A stretch of 64,000 nt of DNA from the NCBI RefSeq assembly GCF_028473145.1, contig NZ_CP092370.1, positions 1,302,001-1,366,000 of the forward strand. The letters are read 5' to 3'. How positions within the stretch are numbered: position 1 is the first letter of the stretch; each line of letters opens with the position of its first letter. The stretch is from Flavobacterium sp. CBA20B-1 (GTDB lineage: Bacteria > Bacteroidota > Bacteroidia > Flavobacteriales > Flavobacteriaceae). Below, one piece after another: positions 1-7,786 of this stretch. A program made the translations under genes and the position numbers. Under the pieces are notes generated by a model. That model was not told the DNA's origin. It ran no database searches and saw only the letters and a list, made by a program, of their open reading frames with translations.

Positions 1-110
1 TGGCCGTGCAAATTTTGGCAAGTCAAAATGCAACGTTGTTACAAAAAATGATGGATTACAAATTAGGTTTAAAAGAAGCGGTTATAAAAGCAGCTGAAGA
101 CTTAAAGTAA
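1..110 (+). CDS. purE: PurE, N5-carboxyaminoimidazole ribonucleotide mutase (C-terminal end only)
   Basis: The window opens inside this gene. The last 35 codons, read from base 3 and ending at TAA 108-110, begin AVQILA and continue with LLQKMMDYK and a lysine/glutamate-rich tail. This is the typical end of class I PurE, in which an alanine-rich helix is followed by an extended C-terminal helix. PurE converts N5-CAIR to CAIR in de novo purine synthesis in the cytosol. A strong hairpin terminator follows 8 bases after the stop. The call rests only on the C-terminal helix because the rest lies outside the window. Confidence 0.75.
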   Translation, partial: AVQILASQNATLLQKMMDYKLGLKEAVIKAAEDLK

Positions 111-117
111 AACAAAA

Positions 118-146
118 CTGCCTCAACGGTTGAGGCGGTTTTTCAT
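118..146 (+). terminator. Rho-independent terminator after purE, probably bidirectional
   Basis: GCCTCAAC and GTTGAGGC form a stem at 120-136, followed by a T-run on the plus strand. On the minus strand a T-rich stretch also follows. It separates purE from the convergent gene ending at 166. Confidence 0.8.
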
Positions 147-165
147 TTTTTTAAAGAAGAAATAA

Positions 166-1140
166 CTATTTTATCTGCACATTAGTCAAACTGTTCCACT
201 TTAAATTATTGAAAGATCCGACGGTTTGTTTTATTTTGTTCAAGTGATAGGTTTTACCATTATCTTTCACCACAATTTCATTTTCTGAAACGATATAGAT
301 AGTGTTTTTATTCTGAAACGATACCGTTTTATGGGCTTTGTTGTACGTAAAACCTTCGTCAATAAAAAGTTCCACCACATCTTCTGCATTGGTAAAAATA
401 TATGTCAAATGTTCGTCGCCATAAATACCCATTAAGTGCATTTTCTTGCCGTTTTCAAAAATCATGGTAAATTCAGGTTTGTTATCATAAGCAAATTCTT
501 GATGGGTACTGGTAACCATCTTACCATTTATGCGTTTTTGAACAGAATAATCTACCAAAAAACCCGAATATGATTCTTCGATGATTTCGATAGGAACCGC
601 CTTGTTATCTTCTACAATGTATGTAGAAAACTGATGCCAGCAGCAACCGCTTTTTGTCATGGTTTGCAACTGTTTCTTTTCATTGTCAACTGTAAACATT
701 CCGCAGTAATTTGATCCTAATTCGGTAAAACTTTCATTGTAAACAAAAGCGTTTTTATCAGCCAGATAAATCTCATACGCTGGTCCGCCATAGCAACTGT
801 AATTCCCGTTTCGCAAGGCAATATCTTCTTTTCCGTCGAAATTAAAATCTTCAAAAATTAAAATGCTTTGTTCGCCATAAGGAATTTCTTTTATATTTGA
901 TTTTACCTTAGATTCTTCCATATCGTATTCTGAATAAAAAGCAGGTTTAGAAAAAATCAACTTTCCATTTTTCTTTTGATAGATATTCAGCGTACAGTTT
1001 GTTTCAAGATCAGAATTTTCTTGATTGCCCTCAACAATAATTTTCCCGGAAAAATCGTCAGAAAAACCAATCAAATCAAACGATTTTTGTGCCGTTGCAA
1101 AAAAGGGCATCAATAGTATTAAAAACAACATTTTCTTCAT
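166..1140 (-). CDS. Secreted protein of unknown function with a DxNxDGxxD loop
   Basis: 324 residues. Residues 1-17 are a clear Sec signal peptide (MKKMLFLILL, cleavage after ATA-Q). A calcium-loop-like segment DFNFDGKED lies at about 98-106, followed by a cysteine-containing region with GCCWHQ at about 165. Proteins of the XAC2610-like type share the pattern of an FG-GAP-like loop followed by YGGPxYxxYLxD, and that is the closest resemblance I can name; the function is not known. It starts 6 bases after the stop of the upstream UbiA-like gene (1147-1980), so the two are probably co-transcribed. It is convergent with purE. Likely exported to the periplasm or surface. Confidence 0.7.
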   Translation of the reverse strand: MKKMLFLILLMPFFATAQKSFDLIGFSDDFSGKIIVEGNQENSDLETNCTLNIYQKKNGKLIFSKPAFYSEYDMEESKVKSNIKEIPYGEQSILIFEDFNFDGKEDIALRNGNYSCYGGPAYEIYLADKNAFVYNESFTELGSNYCGMFTVDNEKKQLQTMTKSGCCWHQFSTYIVEDNKAVPIEIIEESYSGFLVDYSVQKRINGKMVTSTHQEFAYDNKPEFTMIFENGKKMHLMGIYGDEHLTYIFTNAEDVVELFIDEGFTYNKAHKTVSFQNKNTIYIVSENEIVVKDNGKTYHLNKIKQTVGSFNNLKWNSLTNVQIK

Positions 1141-1146
1141 TTTTTC

Positions 1147-1980
1147 TTATATATAATTGAATAAAACAACCAGCAAAAACCACAATATCGGCACACTTTC
1201 TACCCAAAAAAGGGTGTAATATTTTGATCGGTTTGGGTTTGCATAATAGGTAAACAATGCAATTACCAAAACCAATATCAGGTTAATAAACCATTGGTTT
1301 CCGTAGTAATTCACTTTTAAAAATTCTAGAAAATAAAACGGAATCAGTAGCAAACCAATCAAATATTTGGTTTTTAAAACACCTATTGTTTGCGGAACGG
1401 TTTTTAGTCGGATATCATCGTACTTTAAATCGTTAATTTCAAAAATCAATATCAATATTAGTGTAAGAATAAAGCGCTGCGAAAACTTAAAAAACACATC
1501 GTTTTCTATAATTTGGTCAGCGTTTACAATGGGCAGCAACGTTGTTACACCCGCCCAACACAACGACACGATATAAATTTTGATACCCGCTAAATTTCGC
1601 AAATTAGTTTTCGACTTTGCCACCGGAATTACATATAGCACACATAAAAAAGCAAAGAAAACAGTGAGCATTTGGGCGTTAAAATTCAAATAGAAAAAGC
1701 TAATAGCTGCAATCAGCATACTTATTGTGCTTATTGCAAGCACACTTTTTAAAAAAGGTGTCAACCGTTTTCTTTTGACAATTATTGGTGCATATTTAAT
1801 AAAATTATAACTAAAAACAGTACCAAAAAAAACCAATGCAGTTACAGCAGCATTAAAAGAAAGGTAGCAAAAATAAAAAGTCATTTGCACCAAAGCAGTG
1901 GTTGCCAGCGCCACATGCAAACTAGCCTGCAAATACCAGTCAAAAAAACGCGTGAAATATATAGTACTCTGTTGCTGCAT
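1147..1980 (-). CDS. UbiA-like prenyltransferase family membrane protein
   Basis: 277 residues, almost entirely hydrophobic, with about 8-9 membrane segments. The segment EINDLKYDD at residues 181-189, followed by KTVPQTIG, matches the second aspartate-rich motif of UbiA-superfamily prenyltransferases. The first NDxxDxxxD motif is not recognisable: only FSYNFIKY lies at the expected place, near residue 57. The substrate is therefore unclear and the protein may be a divergent or inactive family member. It is first in a probable two-gene operon with the secreted protein at 166-1140 and is divergent from gcvP, with about 100 bases between the starts. Confidence 0.65.
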   Translation of the reverse strand: MQQQSTIYFTRFFDWYLQASLHVALATTALVQMTFYFCYLSFNAAVTALVFFGTVFSYNFIKYAPIIVKRKRLTPFLKSVLAISTISMLIAAISFFYLNFNAQMLTVFFAFLCVLYVIPVAKSKTNLRNLAGIKIYIVSLCWAGVTTLLPIVNADQIIENDVFFKFSQRFILTLILILIFEINDLKYDDIRLKTVPQTIGVLKTKYLIGLLLIPFYFLEFLKVNYYGNQWFINLILVLVIALFTYYANPNRSKYYTLFWVESVPILWFLLVVLFNYI

Positions 1981-2042
1981 AACTTGTTGCTGTTCACAAA
2001 CTTTATTTTTTATCTCCCGTAAAATTAATCAAATATTAGTTG

Positions 2043-2050
2043 TATTTTTG
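2043..2050 (+). promoter_or_regulatory. Candidate -7 element of the gcvP promoter
   Basis: TATTTTTG fits the Bacteroidota -7 consensus TAnnTTTG and lies 38 bases before the gcvP ATG. No good TTG is seen 19-23 bases upstream, so only half of the promoter is supported. Confidence 0.4.
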
Positions 2051-2087
2051 CTTTCTTTAAACACAACTCTAATTTTATTACTAGCAG

Positions 2088-4937
2088 ATGAAGACAAATG
2101 CTTTTGCTTTGAGACACATTGGCCCCAGAGCAACCGACTTACAACACATGTTTAGCACGGTGGGTGTGAAAGATATGGATCAATTGTTATACGAAACATT
2201 TCCAGACAAAATTCGCTTAGAAAAAGACCTGGTTTTAGATCCTGCCATGACCGAATATGATTATTTGGCACACGCAACCGCTTTAGGAGCTGAAAATAAA
2301 GTATTCAAATCGATGATTGGTTTGGGTTATAACGAATCAATTGTTCCGGCGGTAATTCAACGAAATATATTCGAAAACCCAGGCTGGTACACTGCTTACA
2401 CTCCTTATCAGGCAGAAATTGCACAAGGACGTTTAGAGGCTTTATTGAACTTTCAAACCACCGTAATTGAGTTAACGGGAATGGAAATTGCCAATGCTTC
2501 TTTATTAGACGAATCTACTGCGGTTGCCGAAGCTATGGCATTGTTGTTTGATGTTCGTACAAGAGATCAAAAGAAAAACAACGCAAACAAATTATTTGTT
2601 TCAGAAGAAATTTTACCTCAAACGTTATCGGTTTTGCAAACACGTTCTACCCCAATTGGTATTGAAGTTGTTGTTGGAAACCACGAAACATTTGAGTTTA
2701 CAGAAGATTTCTTCGCTGCAATTTTACAATATCCTGGTAAATACGGTCAGGTTCATGATTATGAAGAGTTCATCAACCAAGCACATTCAAAAGATATTAA
2801 AGTAGCGGTTGCTGCTGATATTTTATCATTAGCGCGTTTAAAATCTCCGGGCGAAATGGGTGCCGATGCAGTTGTTGGTACCACACAGCGTTTTGGTATT
2901 CCGTTAGGTTTTGGTGGACCACACGCTGGTTTCTTTGCTACTAAAGAAGAATATAAACGTTCTATGCCGGGTAGAATCATTGGTGTTTCTCAAGATACCA
3001 ACGGAAACCGTGCATTGCGTATGGCATTACAAACACGTGAGCAGCACATTAAACGCGAAAAAGCAACATCAAACATTTGTACTGCACAGGTTTTATTGGC
3101 AGTTATGGCGGGTATGTACGCGGTTTATCACGGACCAAAAGGTTTACGCCGCATTGCAAACGAAGCACACGCAAAAGCAGTTACTATTGAAACCGAATTA
3201 ACTAAGTTAGGTTTTGAGCAATTAAACGATGCGTATTTTGATACTATTCTGGTAAAAGCCGATGCTGCTAAAGTAAAAGCTGTTGCCGAAGCTAAAGAAT
3301 TCAATTTCTATTATGCTGATGCTAATACGGTTTCAATTTCTGTAAACGAAACGATTTCAATCAATGATATCAATACGGTAATTGGTATTTTTGCCGAAGT
3401 AGCCGGAAAATCATTTGATGCAGTTACCGAACTTTCTCAAGAAGCTTTGGTTCCTGTGAAATTAGAAAGAACATCAACCTTTTTAGAGCATGATGTTTTC
3501 AACACGTATCATTCAGAATCTCAATTGATGCGTTATATTAAAAAGTTAGAACGTAAAGACTTGGCATTAAACCATTCTATGATTTCTTTGGGTTCTTGTA
3601 CCATGAAGTTGAATGCAGCAGCAGAAATGTTGCCTTTAAGTAATCCTAGCTGGAACAATATCCACCCATTTGCTCCGGCAGATCAAACCAAAGGTTATTT
3701 AACCATGTTGCACAAATTAGAGCAGCAGTTAAACGTAATTACCGGTTTTGCTGGTACTACGTTACAACCAAACTCTGGTGCACAAGGCGAATACGCTGGT
3801 TTAATGGTTATTCGCGCGTATCATGAATCTCGTGGCGAAGGTCACAGAAACATCGCATTAATTCCTGCATCGGCTCACGGAACAAACCCTGCATCGGCTG
3901 CAATGGCTGGTATGAAAGTGGTTGTTACCAAAACCACCGCAGAAGGAAATATTGATGTGGAAGATTTAAGAGCAAAAGCAGAATTGCACAAAGACAATTT
4001 ATCTTGTGTAATGATTACCTACCCTTCTACTCACGGTGTTTATGAATCATCGATTATAGAAATTACAAGTTTGATCCACGAAAACGGCGGGCAAGTTTAT
4101 ATGGATGGTGCCAACATGAACGCACAAGTAGGTTTGACAAATCCTGCACGTATTGGTGCCGATGTTTGTCACTTAAACTTACACAAAACCTTTGCAATTC
4201 CTCACGGAGGTGGTGGTCCGGGTGTTGGTCCAATCTGTGTGGCGAAACATTTAGTACCGTTTTTACCAACCAACCCGGTTATTAAAGTAGGTGGTGATAA
4301 TGCTATTACGGCAATTTCGGCGGCTCCGTTTGGTTCGGCTTTAGTTTGTTTAATTTCTTATGGATACATTTGTATGTTGGGTGCTGATGGGCTGAAAGAA
4401 TCTACCATGACAGCTATCTTAAACGCGAACTATATGAAAGCACGTTTAAGCGAAGGTTACGAAGTATTGTATTCTGGAGAACGCGGACGTGCAGCGCACG
4501 AAATGATTATTGATTGCCGCATGTTTAAAGCAAAAGGTATTGAAGTAACCGATATTGCTAAACGTTTAATGGATTACGGTTTTCACGCACCAACGGTTTC
4601 GTTCCCTGTGGCTGGAACGTTGATGATCGAACCAACAGAATCTGAAGATTTAGCAGAGTTAGATCGTTTTTGTGATGCAATGCTATCAATCCGTAAAGAA
4701 ATTGAAGCAGTAACCGCTGAAGACACCAACAACGTATTGAAAAATGCACCGCATACTTTAGCTATGTTAACTGCCGAAACGTGGGAATTCCCTTATTCTC
4801 GTGAAAAAGCAGCTTATCCGTTGGAATATGTAGCAGAAAACAAATTCTGGCCAAGTGTTCGTAGAGTGGATGATGCTTACGGCGACAGAAACCTTGTTTG
4901 CTCGTGTGCACCTATTGAAGCTTATATGGAAGCGTAA
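2088..4937 (+). CDS. gcvP: Glycine dehydrogenase (aminomethyl-transferring), P-protein
   Basis: 949 residues, the usual length of the single-chain P-protein. This PLP enzyme decarboxylates glycine and passes the aminomethyl group to the lipoyl arm of GcvH in the glycine cleavage system. The N-terminal half carries RHIGP near the start and the GFGGPHAGF segment; the C-terminal half carries the PLP-binding site NLHKTFAIPHGGGGPG, with the Schiff-base lysine at about residue 700. SLGSCTMKLN near residue 505 is also characteristic. The ATG at 2088 gives MKTNAFALRHIGP, which fits family N-termini. No gcvT or gcvH is in the window. A hairpin terminator follows within 25 bases, so it is likely monocistronic. 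Confidence 0.97.
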   Translation: MKTNAFALRHIGPRATDLQHMFSTVGVKDMDQLLYETFPDKIRLEKDLVLDPAMTEYDYLAHATALGAENKVFKSMIGLGYNESIVPAVIQRNIFENPGWYTAYTPYQAEIAQGRLEALLNFQTTVIELTGMEIANASLLDESTAVAEAMALLFDVRTRDQKKNNANKLFVSEEILPQTLSVLQTRSTPIGIEVVVGNHETFEFTEDFFAAILQYPGKYGQVHDYEEFINQAHSKDIKVAVAADILSLARLKSPGEMGADAVVGTTQRFGIPLGFGGPHAGFFATKEEYKRSMPGRIIGVSQDTNGNRALRMALQTREQHIKREKATSNICTAQVLLAVMAGMYAVYHGPKGLRRIANEAHAKAVTIETELTKLGFEQLNDAYFDTILVKADAAKVKAVAEAKEFNFYYADANTVSISVNETISINDINTVIGIFAEVAGKSFDAVTELSQEALVPVKLERTSTFLEHDVFNTYHSESQLMRYIKKLERKDLALNHSMISLGSCTMKLNAAAEMLPLSNPSWNNIHPFAPADQTKGYLTMLHKLEQQLNVITGFAGTTLQPNSGAQGEYAGLMVIRAYHESRGEGHRNIALIPASAHGTNPASAAMAGMKVVVTKTTAEGNIDVEDLRAKAELHKDNLSCVMITYPSTHGVYESSIIEITSLIHENGGQVYMDGANMNAQVGLTNPARIGADVCHLNLHKTFAIPHGGGGPGVGPICVAKHLVPFLPTNPVIKVGGDNAITAISAAPFGSALVCLISYGYICMLGADGLKESTMTAILNANYMKARLSEGYEVLYSGERGRAAHEMIIDCRMFKAKGIEVTDIAKRLMDYGFHAPTVSFPVAGTLMIEPTESEDLAELDRFCDAMLSIRKEIEAVTAEDTNNVLKNAPHTLAMLTAETWEFPYSREKAAYPLEYVAENKFWPSVRRVDDAYGDRNLVCSCAPIEAYMEA

Positions 4938-4961
4938 TTGCTTTTTTATGATAAAACGAAA

Positions 4962-4993
4962 ACGCCCGACTGAAAAGTTGGGCGTTTTTTTTG
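4962..4993 (+). terminator. Terminator of gcvP
   Basis: ACGCCCGAC (4962-4970) pairs with GTTGGGCGT (4977-4985), one G-T wobble, followed directly by eight T residues. Confidence 0.85.
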
Positions 4994-5022
4994 TTTTGTA
5001 CGGATGGCTTCGAGTTTCAATT

Positions 5023-5192
5023 GTGGCTTCGAGAGCCTCAGCCACCATTCGAGAGCCTCAGCCACCATTCGAGAGCCTCAGCCACCATTCGAGAGCCTCA
5101 GCCACCATTCGAGAGCCTCAGCCACCATTCGAGAGCCTCAGCCACCATTCGAGAGCCTCAGCCACCACACGTACCCTGAGGCTCTCGAAGGG
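5023..5192. repeat. Tandem array of 20-bp units, bordered by hairpin repeats, left of the GIY-YIG gene
   Basis: The first element (5023-5045) is a 23-bp palindrome-like unit: arm GTGGCT, core TCGAGAGCCTC, arm AGCCAC. From 5031 a 20-bp unit containing the core plus the right arm repeats seven times without visible change (starts at 5031, 5051, 5071, 5091, 5111, 5131, 5151). The array ends with an inverted variant at 5174-5192 whose arms are CCCT and AGGG around the same core. A partial copy (TGGCTTCGAG) lies near 5006. The same core recurs right of the neighbouring gene. Confidence 0.9.
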
Positions 5193-5224
5193 AAAAGGAT
5201 TGAAAACCAATACAATCGATATAT

Positions 5225-5521
5225 CTACTGACTTTTTAAATCACGGTAGGCAATTGCTAATTCTGGCAGTAAAGTATGGTCTCCGTTTATTAACGCTTCT
5301 TTCTTTTTTCTATTCCATCCTTGTACTTGTTTTTCTCTGTAAAATGCGTCTTCTACTCTTTGATATTCTTCGTAATAAACTAATGTTACTGGTAAATATT
5401 TTTTGGTATGATTTGCTCCCTCTCCATTTTGGTGCTGTTTTAACCTTAATTCTAAGTTGTTGGTACTACCTGTGTAGTAACTTCCGTTTGAACAAAGTAA
5501 TATGTACATGTACCCTTTCAT
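5225..5521 (-). CDS. GIY-YIG family endonuclease (YhbQ/UPF0213-like), embedded in repeats
   Basis: 98 residues forming essentially one GIY-YIG nuclease domain. The GIY and YIG strands read MYILLCSNG and YYTGST at residues 5-20; the catalytic arginine is in LELRLKQH (about 27) and the catalytic glutamate in AFYREKQVQGW (about 63), followed by a basic RKKKEALI. All core residues are present, so it should be an active metal-dependent nuclease. The single-domain form usually has no known partner. Its surroundings are unusual: arrays and inverted copies of a hairpin repeat with core TCGAGAGCCTC lie within about 35 bases on either side (5023-5192 and 5552-5853). This suggests, but does not prove, that the enzyme acts on these repeats. 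Confidence 0.85.
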   Translation of the reverse strand: MKGYMYILLCSNGSYYTGSTNNLELRLKQHQNGEGANHTKKYLPVTLVYYEEYQRVEDAFYREKQVQGWNRKKKEALINGDHTLLPELAIAYRDLKSQ

Positions 5522-5551
5522 GATACTTTTTGCTTATTTAAAAAATTACAG

Positions 5552-5574
5552 GTGGCTGAGGTTCTCGAAGCCAC
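5552..5574. repeat. Hairpin repeat, inverted relative to the left array
   Basis: Arm GTGGCT, core GAGGTTCTCGA, arm AGCCAC. This is the reverse complement orientation of the 5023 element with one core change. It lies 31 bases upstream of the GIY-YIG start, so the gene sits between inverted copies. Confidence 0.85.
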
Positions 5575-5601
5575 GTTTCTTTCATTCTAGTGCTGATTTA
5601 T

Positions 5602-5743
5602 GTTCCCTTCGAGTGACAATATTCTGTTCCCTTCGAGTACTTATAATTGTTCCCTTCGAGTGACAATATTCTGTTCCATTCGAATACTCTATTCTGTTCC
5701 TTTCGAATACTCTATTCTGTTCCCTTCGAGTGCCTCAGGGAAC
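5602..5743. repeat. Tandem array of 23/24-bp units ending in a GTTCCC-armed palindrome
   Basis: Units beginning GTTCCCTTCGAGT (or GTTCCATTCGAAT, GTTCCTTTCGAAT) start at 5602, 5626, 5649, 5673, 5696 and 5719. Units 1 and 3 are identical. The last (5719-5743) is a complete palindrome: arm GTTCCCT, core TCGAGTGCCTC, arm AGGGAAC. The earlier units retain only the left arm and half of the core. Confidence 0.85.
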
Positions 5744-5754
5744 TACTATTGCTG

Positions 5755-5777
5755 GTGGCTGAGGCTCTCGAAGCCAC
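5755..5777. repeat. Hairpin repeat, GTGGCT-armed copy
   Basis: Arm GTGGCT, core GAGGCTCTCGA, arm AGCCAC. Same orientation as the 5552 copy and opposite to the 5023 copy. Confidence 0.85.
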
Positions 5778-5828
5778 ACCTCTTTCCTTCGATATTCTAA
5801 TTACTTTCCCTTCGGATGTCCATCATCT

Positions 5829-5853
5829 GTTCCCTTCGAGTGCCTCAGGGAAC
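5829..5853. repeat. Hairpin repeat, GTTCCC-armed copy
   Basis: Arm GTTCCCT, core TCGAGTGCCTC, arm AGGGAAC, identical to the copy at 5719-5743. It lies 32 bases beyond the lpxD stop codon. Confidence 0.85.
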
Positions 5854-5885
5854 TACAAAGTTTTAAAAACCTTGCGGGTTGTGTT

Positions 5886-6884
5886 TTACTTCTTACTCTC
5901 GTTTAACAAACGTTTCATAATAGCCCATTGTTTTAAGGTATCACGAGCTTCTAACGCCGGATAGCCCAACATGGTTTTGCCGGCTGCTACATCGCCTGTT
6001 ACACCAGAACCTGCACCAATAACAGCACGGTCGCCAATGGTGGTGTGGTCTTTAATAGAGGCGCTGCCGCCAATAATTACGCCGTTGCCTAGTTTAACCG
6101 ATCCTGCCAAACCGCTGTTACCCGCCATGATACAGAACATACCCAATTCGCTGTTATGTCCTATTTGCACCAAATTGTCTATTTTACAACCATCACCAAT
6201 AATGGTAGAACTGAATTTACCGCGATCTACACAGGCATTGGCTCCAATTTCTACCTGATTGCCAATGACAACATCGCCGATCTGGGGGATTTTTACCAAA
6301 CCACGTTCGGCACACGGGCGAAATCCAAAACCATCGGCACCAATGGTCGCATTTGGATGTATGATACACTGATGACCAATTTTACTGCGTTCACGAATAG
6401 CCACTCCCGACCAAATGGTGGTTTGTTTGCCAATAATACAATCGTCTAAAATGGTTACGTTTGGGTACAGAATAGTGCCATCGCCAATTTCGGTACGCGG
6501 ACCAACATAGCAACCTGCTCCTATTTTTACTCCGTTACCAATTTTTGCAGAATCGTCGATTACCGCGGTAGGATGAATATCAACAGTAAACTCGGGCATA
6601 GGCGAAGCAAATAATTCCAAAACCTGACTCATAGCCAAATCGGCATCGGGTACTTGAATGAACGCACGGTTTTCACCCGGTTCAATAGAAATATCTTTAT
6701 TTACCACAGCCACACTTGCAGCAGATTGTTCCCATAATTTTTCGTATTTTTTGTTGCCAATAAAAGAAATATGAGATTGTTTGGCACGGCTAAGTTCTTC
6801 GGTATAGGTGATATTTTCTGTGGTGGATCCAATTATGGTTCCCTTTAAAATATCGTTAATTTCAAAAATAGAATACGATTTCAT
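5886..6884 (-). CDS. lpxD: LpxD, UDP-3-O-acylglucosamine N-acyltransferase
   Basis: 332 residues, normal for LpxD. It adds the second 3-hydroxyacyl chain, to N2 of UDP-3-O-acylglucosamine, in lipid A synthesis. The N-terminal uridine-binding domain (1-100) is followed by a left-handed beta helix of hexapeptide repeats (110-300) with the catalytic-histidine segment NLVQIGHNSELG near 235-246, then a short helical tail (KQWAIMKRLL) as in other LpxD proteins. It stands alone, without lpxA, lpxC or fabZ, so it may be a second, standalone copy like those seen in some Bacteroidota. The hairpin-repeat cluster lies immediately downstream. Confidence 0.9.
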   Translation of the reverse strand: MKSYSIFEINDILKGTIIGSTTENITYTEELSRAKQSHISFIGNKKYEKLWEQSAASVAVVNKDISIEPGENRAFIQVPDADLAMSQVLELFASPMPEFTVDIHPTAVIDDSAKIGNGVKIGAGCYVGPRTEIGDGTILYPNVTILDDCIIGKQTTIWSGVAIRERSKIGHQCIIHPNATIGADGFGFRPCAERGLVKIPQIGDVVIGNQVEIGANACVDRGKFSSTIIGDGCKIDNLVQIGHNSELGMFCIMAGNSGLAGSVKLGNGVIIGGSASIKDHTTIGDRAVIGAGSGVTGDVAAGKTMLGYPALEARDTLKQWAIMKRLLNESKK

Positions 6885-7148
6885 TATAATTTGTTGGTTT
6901 ATTGCGTTTGTAGATCAAATAAAGCATAATAACTTTAAATTTCCTATTTTATTTTAAAAAACAATACAAATCTATGCAATCTATTTACCACAGATGCACG
7001 ACCGTTCGACAGGCTCACTGACCGGATGATCTTGACGATGAAAAAATGTTTTAATATGCGATGCTGCACTTAGAACGCTCAGTGACCGGTTTAATGAAAG
7101 TAACTACTGAAAAGAATTACTAAAAAACGACACTCAAAATCTAAAAAT
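6885..7148. other. Intergenic region with a second dispersed-repeat type
   Basis: 264 bases without a supported gene. It contains GACCGTTCGACAGGCTCACT at 7000-7019 followed by GACCGG, and a related inverted piece GCTCAGTGACCGGT at 7077-7090. Similar TTCGACAGGCTCA strings are common between genes in Bacteroidota, so these look like remnants of dispersed repeats. No promoter for lpxD was convincing. Confidence 0.5.
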
Positions 7149-7742
7149 TTACTCCAAATAAATCTTTCCTTCAATAATTTTAAGATACTCTTGTTTTTCC
7201 AAGTGTTTTATGGTTCTGATAACGGTTTCTACTCGCAAACCTGTTAAATCGGCTAATTGTTGTCGCGATAATTCCACCTGAAAAAGTTCAGATTTTATGG
7301 GGTTTTGCTGTTTAAGATAATGCAATAGTTTCAGTAAACGTTTTTCCGGACTTTGTGATGACAATTCAGGTGCCATAATGGATTTATAATACAGACGACG
7401 TGCAAGACTTCGGTTAATTTCAACAGAAACTTCGGGATATTTGTACAGCATTTCATCAAACAACGATTTCTTTATCTGCACAACAATGCCTTTTGAAATT
7501 GCAATGGCGTTTGCCGGATAAGGTTCGTTAATAAACAAAGGCGGTTCACCAAAACTGCGTCCTGCCGTAAAAATTTCCTGAATAAACTCTTTACCGTCGT
7601 CGCTATAATTGTTCATTTTCACCTTCCCTTCAACCACCTGATAATAGTACGACGGAAGATGTCCTGCCTTAAAAATCAGTTCGTTTTTAGAAACATCGCG
7701 CAACGTTCCGCCACAGCTCAATATTAAATCAACACGAATCAT
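7149..7742 (-). CDS. Crp/Fnr-family transcriptional regulator
   Basis: 197 residues. Residues about 15-120 form a cyclic-nucleotide-binding-like beta barrel (GKVKMNNYSDDGKEF, GRSFGEPPLFINEPYPANA). Residues about 145-190 carry the winged helix-turn-helix with recognition region LSRQQLADLTGLRVETVIRTI. No N-terminal cysteine cluster of the Fnr iron-sulfur type is present, so it is not a classical oxygen-sensing Fnr; the ligand is unknown. It is last in the inferred ancestral hmp-clc-crp order, 44 bases after clc. The candidate operator upstream of hmp (12131-12146) is of the Crp/Fnr class, so autoregulation of the cluster is plausible. Confidence 0.9.
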   Translation of the reverse strand: MIRVDLILSCGGTLRDVSKNELIFKAGHLPSYYYQVVEGKVKMNNYSDDGKEFIQEIFTAGRSFGEPPLFINEPYPANAIAISKGIVVQIKKSLFDEMLYKYPEVSVEINRSLARRLYYKSIMAPELSSQSPEKRLLKLLHYLKQQNPIKSELFQVELSRQQLADLTGLRVETVIRTIKHLEKQEYLKIIEGKIYLE

Positions 7743-7786
7743 AGTATTTTAAATGAAAAACAAAGATAATGAGTTCTTGCCATATT

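Noticed and set aside
1898..2155. Plus-strand frame overlapping the gcvP start
   Set aside because: Antisense to the UbiA-like gene and out of frame with gcvP.
4855..5523. 222-codon plus-strand frame across the gcvP end, terminator and hairpin repeats
   Set aside because: It is out of frame with gcvP, runs through a terminator and a 20-bp tandem array, and continues antisense to the GIY-YIG gene.
5600..5964. Plus-strand frames rich in LFPSS over the 23/24-bp repeats
   Set aside because: Translation of the repeat units; no start context or family similarity.
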